A stretch of 64,000 bases of DNA from Kitasatospora sp. NBC_01250 (GTDB lineage: Bacteria > Actinomycetota > Actinomycetes > Streptomycetales > Streptomycetaceae). The stretch lies in NCBI RefSeq assembly GCF_036226465.1, contig NZ_CP108476.1, forward strand, positions 3,534,001 through 3,598,000, written 5' to 3'. Below are positions 59,935-64,000 of the stretch, piece after piece. Below the pieces are notes generated by a model. The model was not told the origin of the DNA and did no database searches. It saw only the letters and a program-made list of their open reading frames with translations. Numbering within the stretch: the first letter of the stretch is position 1; each line of letters starts with the position of its first letter. A program made the translations under genes and the position numbers.

Positions 59935-61161
59935 ATGTCTGCCATGCCCAGCTGCCGCATCTGCGGCGGTACGCTTCGCGAGGCCTTCGACTTCGGACGC
60001 CAGCCGGTGGCTGACGCGTTCGTGGCCCCGAAGGACCTCGCCAACGAGTTCTTCTACCGGCTGGCGGTCGCGATGTGCGCGACCTGCACGATGATGCAAC
60101 TGGTCGAAGGCATCCCGCGCGAGCGCATGTTCCACACCGACTACCCGTACCTGGCGTCGGGCTCGACCGCGATGCAGGCCCACTTCCAGGGCGTCGCCCA
60201 GCACTTCCTGGACAACGAGCTCAAGGATCCCGGCTCCTTCATCGTCGAGTTCGGCAGCAACGACGGCATCATGCTGGAGACCGTCGCCCGGGCGGGGGTG
60301 CGTCACCTCGGCGTGGAGCCCTCCACGAGGGTGGCCGAGGCCGCCGCCGCCAAGGGCATCGAGGTGCGCAACGCCTTCTTCGAAGAGTCCACGGCGACCG
60401 AGATCTTCGCCGCACAGGGCCCGGCCAAGGTGATCTACGCCGCCAACACCTTCTCGCACGTCGACTACGTCGACTCGATCTTCCGCGGCGTCGACGTGCT
60501 GCTCTCCGCCGACGGAATCTTCGTCTTCGAGGATCCGTACCTGGCCGACATCGTCGAGAAGACCTCGTTCGACCAGATCTACGACGAGCACTACTACTTC
60601 TTCACCGTGCGCTCCGTGCAGGCGATGGCCGCCCAGTACGGCTTCGAACTGGTCGACGTGGAGTACCTGACCGTGCACGGCGGCGAGATCCGCTACACCG
60701 TGGCACGCCCCGGCGCCCGTACGCCGAGCCCCGCGGTCGCCCGGTACCTGGAGCGCGAGCGCCTCACCGGAATCGCCGAGCAGCGGACCCTGGACCGCTT
60801 CGCCGCCAACATCCATCAGCTGCGCGACAGTCTGCGCGACCTGCTGCTGCGCTGCCGTGAGCAGGGCAAGAGCGTCGCGGGCTACGGCGCCACCGCGAAG
60901 AGCGCCACCGTCACCAACTTCTGCGGCATCGGCCCCGACCTGGTCTCCTACATCTGTGACAACTCGCCCACCAAGCAGGGCCTGCTCAGCCCCGGCACGC
61001 ACATCCCGGTGCGCTCCCCGGAGGAGTTCGCCCAGGACTACCCCGACTACGCGCTGTTGTTCGCCTGGAACCACGCGCAGGAGATCATGCACAAGGAGAG
61101 CCGCTTCCAGAGCCAGGGCGGCCAGTGGATCCTCTACGTCCCCAAGGTCCACATCCGCTGA
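59935..61161 (+). CDS. NDP-hexose C-3 methyltransferase (TylCIII family)
   Basis: A 408-residue SAM methyltransferase. An N-terminal zinc-binding domain has paired cysteines (CRICGG and CATCTMMQ), then the SAM domain VEFGSNDGIML near 102, the family segment FEDPYL...FDQIYDEHYYFF, and a C-terminal Rossmann-like domain GYGATAKSATVTNF. These enzymes add a methyl branch at C-3 of 4-ketosugars (as in mycarose, olivomycose or axenose). GAGGAA precedes the ATG. A branched deoxysugar is therefore predicted. Confidence 0.95.
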   Translation: MSAMPSCRICGGTLREAFDFGRQPVADAFVAPKDLANEFFYRLAVAMCATCTMMQLVEGIPRERMFHTDYPYLASGSTAMQAHFQGVAQHFLDNELKDPGSFIVEFGSNDGIMLETVARAGVRHLGVEPSTRVAEAAAAKGIEVRNAFFEESTATEIFAAQGPAKVIYAANTFSHVDYVDSIFRGVDVLLSADGIFVFEDPYLADIVEKTSFDQIYDEHYYFFTVRSVQAMAAQYGFELVDVEYLTVHGGEIRYTVARPGARTPSPAVARYLERERLTGIAEQRTLDRFAANIHQLRDSLRDLLLRCREQGKSVAGYGATAKSATVTNFCGIGPDLVSYICDNSPTKQGLLSPGTHIPVRSPEEFAQDYPDYALLFAWNHAQEIMHKESRFQSQGGQWILYVPKVHIR

Positions 61162-61177
61162 CCAACCCCGCCCACGG

Positions 61178-62191
61178 CTACCGACCGGAGGCCGGACCCT
61201 CGGTCACCGGCTCCCCGAGAGCCGCCACCAGCTCGTCCAGTGCCTCTCGCAGTGACAGCCGCGGCTGCCAGCCGGTGACCGCCCGGAACGCCGAGGAGTC
61301 GACGACAGTGCCGCGGAAATCCGCCGCCGTCGCCGTCTCCGGCGGCTGGACCGACAGCACGGGCACCGGCGGCAGCCCGGTCCGCCCGGACACACTGCCG
61401 GCGATGGCGGTGAAGAGATCGGCGACCGTCACCGGTTCCCCGGTTCCGACCAGCCAGTGCCTCCCGGCCAGCGCGTCCACGTGGTCCAGGCAGGCGGCGA
61501 AGGCGCGCGCGGCATCGGTCACGTGGACCAGATCGCGCTCCACCGCTCCCGCACCCCACATCGTGAGCGGCCGGCCGGCCAGGGCCATCGTCGCCATCGT
61601 GGTGACGACGCCGCGCCCCTCCACGCCCGGGGCGCAGCCGTACACGGTGGGCAACCGCAGCGAGATGCCCCGCAGGACGCCCTCGGCGGTGGCGGCCTTC
61701 AACGCCCGTTCGGCGTCCAGCTTCTGTCGAGCGTAGGTGGTCACCGGCTCGTCCGGTTCGCTGCCGTCGATCCGCCCGGGCCGGCCCACCTGGGAGGCCG
61801 AGCCGGCGAAGATCAGCACCGGCGGGCGCCGTTCGAGCCGACGGCTCGCCCGCAGCGCTCGGACCACCTCGTGCGCCAGGCCCACGTTGATCCGCTCGGC
61901 GACCTGATCACCCTCCGCCGCCCTCCAGTTCACCCCTTCGGCGATGTGCGCGACCAGGTGGACCACGATGTCGGCGTCCGCCACGGCCCGGGCCACCGCA
62001 CCGGGTGCCGCCAGGTCGGCCGTGCGGACCTCGACCGCCGCAGCACCCGGCTGCGGGACGAGGCAGGGCCGCCGCCCCACCAACCGCAGCTGGACCGGCC
62101 GCCGGGCGAGCTCCGCCGCGACCGCCGATCCGATGTAGCCGGACGCACCGAGCACCACGACGAGCGGCCTGGTGGGAAGCATCGTCCTCAT
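61178..62191 (-). CDS. NDP-hexose 4-ketoreductase 2
   Basis: A 337-residue extended SDR with VVLGASGYIGSAV, HLVAHIAEG, FAGSASQVG and YARQKLDAE. It is diverged from the enzyme at 58805, so the two could give opposite C-4 configurations. It converges on the C-methyltransferase with a 16-bp gap. The start is ambiguous between ATG 62191 and ATG 62182, both inside a GGAGAGGATGAGG run. Confidence 0.85.
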   Translation of the reverse strand: MRTMLPTRPLVVVLGASGYIGSAVAAELARRPVQLRLVGRRPCLVPQPGAAAVEVRTADLAAPGAVARAVADADIVVHLVAHIAEGVNWRAAEGDQVAERINVGLAHEVVRALRASRRLERRPPVLIFAGSASQVGRPGRIDGSEPDEPVTTYARQKLDAERALKAATAEGVLRGISLRLPTVYGCAPGVEGRGVVTTMATMALAGRPLTMWGAGAVERDLVHVTDAARAFAACLDHVDALAGRHWLVGTGEPVTVADLFTAIAGSVSGRTGLPPVPVLSVQPPETATAADFRGTVVDSSAFRAVTGWQPRLSLREALDELVAALGEPVTEGPASGR

Positions 62192-62286
62192 CCTCTCCGG
62201 GCCGGCCAACGGGAGGCGTCCACGGCTCACCGAGTCGCGGGCGGTCCGGCCCACCGCCAGTTCTGTCAGCGGAGTGACGAGCCCCG

Positions 62287-62337
62287 CTCGATCCTCGGTC
62301 GACGCCCGCTCGAGTCCTCTTCGACTACCGCTCGACG
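62287..62337 (+). promoter_or_regulatory. Five-copy SARP heptamer array
   Basis: CTCGATC, GTCGACG, CTCGAGT, TTCGACT and CTCGACG start at 62287, 62298, 62309, 62320 and 62331, each exactly 11 bp apart and all with a TCGA core. The array lies 96 bp upstream of the second epimerase and 96 bp upstream of divergent 4-ketoreductase 2. It is the clearest such element in the window. Confidence 0.85.
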
Positions 62338-62432
62338 GTGGACCGAGGCAGGCCCGCCGGCTCTGGCCACGGTGTGCTCCGCTCTGCCATGGTCGGGTGG
62401 CCGGGGATCTCCGCCCCCGGCCCGGAGGAGTC

Positions 62433-63011
62433 ATGAAGACACGTCAGCTCACGGTGCCCGGCGCCTGGGAGATCGAGCTCGACCCGCACCACGACGAGCG
62501 GGGCACCTTCGCCGAATGGTATGCGCAGGGAGCCTTCGCCGAGGCCCTGGGCACACCGCTGCCGGTCGCGCTGGCCGCCGTCTCGATCTCTCGCCGCGGC
62601 GTCGTCCGGGGCGTCCACTACGTCGAGACGCCCCCAGGCCAAGCCCGGTACGTCACCTGCGTGTCCGGCGAGATCCTCGACTTCACGGTGGACATCCGCA
62701 CGGGCTCACCCACCTTCGGCCAGTGGGACTCGCTGCGTCTGGGCCCCGGCCACTGGCGGGCCCTCTACCTCACCGAGGGCCTCGGCCACGCGTTCACCGC
62801 GCTGACCGAACAGGCCACGGTTCTCTATCTGTGCTCGGCCCCGTACGCCGCCGAGCGCGAGCGCACCATCCACCCCTTCGACCCTGACCTGGCCCTGCCC
62901 TGGCCCACCGGCCTGGAACCCAACCTGTCCGAGCGCGACGCTCAGGCCCCGACCCTCGCGCAAGCGCGCCAGCTCGGCCGACTTCCCCGCTACACGCCAC
63001 CACGCCCCTGA
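62433..63011 (+). CDS. dTDP-4-keto-6-deoxyhexose epimerase 2
   Basis: A 192-residue RmlC-family cupin with DERGTFAEWYAQGAF, the His-bearing GVVRGVHYVETPPGQARY and LTEGLGHAFTAL. It is clearly related to the epimerase at 58026 but diverged, so the cluster may set C-3 and C-5 stereochemistry separately for different sugars. GGAGGAGTC precedes the ATG. Last gene with an obvious biosynthetic role before the right border. Confidence 0.92.
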   Translation: MKTRQLTVPGAWEIELDPHHDERGTFAEWYAQGAFAEALGTPLPVALAAVSISRRGVVRGVHYVETPPGQARYVTCVSGEILDFTVDIRTGSPTFGQWDSLRLGPGHWRALYLTEGLGHAFTALTEQATVLYLCSAPYAAERERTIHPFDPDLALPWPTGLEPNLSERDAQAPTLAQARQLGRLPRYTPPRP

Positions 63012-63101
63012 CCGGACCGCAAGGGTGTCCCGCCGGTCCGTCCACGCCGCGGCAGCGCGTCCCGCCCACCGGACCCGGGCCCGCGTGATGGAGTGAGGAG
63101 C

Positions 63102-64000
63102 ATGACCGCCGCTTCCCCCGCCCCGTACCGCGTCGCCCTGATCGGCTACGGTCTGGCCGGCGCCGCCTTCCACGCCCCGCTGATCGCCACCACCCCGGGC
63201 CTGAGCCTCTCCACGGTGGTCACGGCCAACCCCGAGCGCCGCGCCCGGCTGGCCGCGGAGCACCCGGGCGCCCGCGCGCTGGACACCCCCGAGCAGCTGT
63301 TCGCCGAGGCCGGCGAGTACGACGTCGCGGTCGTCGCCACCCCGAACCGCACCCACCTGCCGCTGGCCCGGGCGGCACTGACCGTGGGCCTGGCCACCGT
63401 GGTGGACAAGCCGCTGGCCACCACCGCCGAGGAGGCCCGCGCGCTGTGCGGCTTCGCCGAGGCCCGCGGCACGCTGCTGACCGTCTTCCAGAACCGGCGC
63501 TGGGACAACGACTTCCGCACCGCCCGGCGGCTGATCGAGGCCGGCGCGCTGGGCCGGGTGCACCGCTTCGAGTCCCGCTTCGAGCGGTTCCGGCCCAAGC
63601 CGAAGGCCGGCTGGCGCGAGCTGGCCGACCCGGCCGAGGCCGGCGGCACCCTCTACGACCTGGGCAGCCACCTGGTGGACCAGGCGCTGACCCTGTTCGG
63701 GCCGGTCGGCAGCGTCTACGCGGAGATCGACGTGCGGCGCGACGGCGCGGTGGTCGACGACGACGCCTTCCTCGCCCTCAGCCACACCGGCGGCGTCCGC
63801 TCGCACCTGTGGACCAGCGCGATCGCTCCCCTGGCCGGGCCCCGGCTGCGGGTGCTCGGCGACCGTGCCGGCTACGTCAAGGACGGCCTGGACCCGCAGG
63901 AGGCGGACCTGCGGGCCGGCCGGCGCCCGGGCGACGGCCGGCCGTGGGGCGTCGAGGACCCCGCCCGGCACGGCACCCTGGGCACCGACGAGCACGCGAC
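63102..64000 (+). CDS. Gfo/Idh/MocA oxidoreductase, partial (runs off the right edge)
   Basis: The first 299 codons of an NAD(P)-dependent oxidoreductase. It has an N-terminal Rossmann motif ALIGYGLAGAAFHAPLI and the signature VVDKPLATT near residue 105, then FQNRRWDNDF. This looks like the widespread YhhX/inositol-dehydrogenase-like chromosomal group rather than the 3-ketoreductases of deoxysugar pathways. GTGAGGAG precedes the ATG. I read it as the start of flanking non-cluster DNA, with moderate confidence; a second sugar 3-ketoreductase is the alternative. Confidence 0.85.
   Translation, partial: MTAASPAPYRVALIGYGLAGAAFHAPLIATTPGLSLSTVVTANPERRARLAAEHPGARALDTPEQLFAEAGEYDVAVVATPNRTHLPLARAALTVGLATVVDKPLATTAEEARALCGFAEARGTLLTVFQNRRWDNDFRTARRLIEAGALGRVHRFESRFERFRPKPKAGWRELADPAEAGGTLYDLGSHLVDQALTLFGPVGSVYAEIDVRRDGAVVDDDAFLALSHTGGVRSHLWTSAIAPLAGPRLRVLGDRAGYVKDGLDPQEADLRAGRRPGDGRPWGVEDPARHGTLGTDEHA

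Noticed and set aside
63012..63045. Hairpin CCGGACC/GGTCCG after epimerase 2
   Set aside because: Only about six paired bases with a long loop; too weak to call a terminator.
1..64000. tRNA, rRNA, CRISPR arrays, insertion sequences or integrase/attachment sites
   Set aside because: No tRNA-like cloverleaf, CRISPR repeat array, transposase motif or terminal inverted repeat was seen; the inverted repeats found are terminators or candidate operators.

Overview
The window is high-GC DNA with GTG and TTG starts, GGAGG-type ribosome sites, many 4-bp ATGA/GTGA gene overlaps and two SARP-family regulators. This points to a streptomycete or close actinomycete. Almost all of it (1 to about 63.0 kb) is one biosynthetic gene cluster for a heavily glycosylated aromatic (type II) polyketide that also recruits two NRPS proteins. 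The left end is cut inside a gene, so the cluster continues leftwards. A Gfo/Idh oxidoreductase that looks like ordinary metabolism begins at 63102 and probably marks the right border.

Layout. 1-5.4 kb: sugar reductase fragment, TylF-type methyltransferase, three glycosyltransferases (GT1-GT3) and a degenerate SDR. 5.4-11.3 kb: deoxysugar dehydratases, GT4, a KAS III-like acyltransferase and an SDR. 11.4-14.6 kb: NRPS 1 (A-T-C). 14.6-19.5 kb: a second 2,3-dehydratase and a large AfsR-type SARP regulator. 19.5-28 kb: two methyltransferases, a two-component-type monooxygenase, a flavin hydroxylase, a DrrAB-like ABC exporter and GT5. 27.8-34.7 kb: a pyruvyltransferase-family protein, GT6-GT8 and two membrane bPH2 proteins. 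34.7-40.3 kb: 3-ketoreductase, FabL-like SDR, CoA ligase/ABM fusion, aromatase/cyclase and polyketide ketoreductase. 40.3-52.9 kb: pathway SARP, type II thioesterase, KSalpha/KSbeta, hydroxylase, OxyN-type cyclase, O-methyltransferase, NTF2-like protein, NRPS 2 (T-C-A) and a hydrolase. 53-58 kb: GT9, RmlA, RmlB and a flavin monooxygenase. 58-63 kb: epimerases, 4-ketoreductases and a C-methyltransferase.

How the genes work together. KSalpha/KSbeta, ketoreductase, didomain aromatase/cyclase and OxyN-like cyclase would build a C-9-reduced, folded aromatic core. Three class A flavoproteins, a group D monooxygenase and an ABM domain oxidise it, and the O-methyltransferases decorate it. RmlA/RmlB, two 2,3-dehydratases, an Fe-S 3-dehydratase, two epimerases, a 3-ketoreductase, two or three 4-ketoreductases and a C-3 methyltransferase supply several neutral di- and trideoxysugars; no sugar aminotransferase is present. 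Nine GTs would assemble the sugar chain or chains, and the KAS III-like protein and the pyruvyltransferase may acylate or ketalise them. No discrete ACP gene is visible in the window.

Control. Heptamer repeats at 11-bp spacing, the pattern bound by SARP activators, occur in most divergent promoter regions, with a five-copy array at 62287-62337. Long perfect hairpins separate convergent operons. The least explained parts are the complementary NRPS pair, the altered active sites (KSbeta, NRPS 2 C domain, GT1/GT3/GT5, an SDR), the CoA ligase/ABM fusion with an internal ribosome site, and a glycosyltransferase translationally coupled to two bPH2 membrane proteins. I could not assign the cluster to a known compound.
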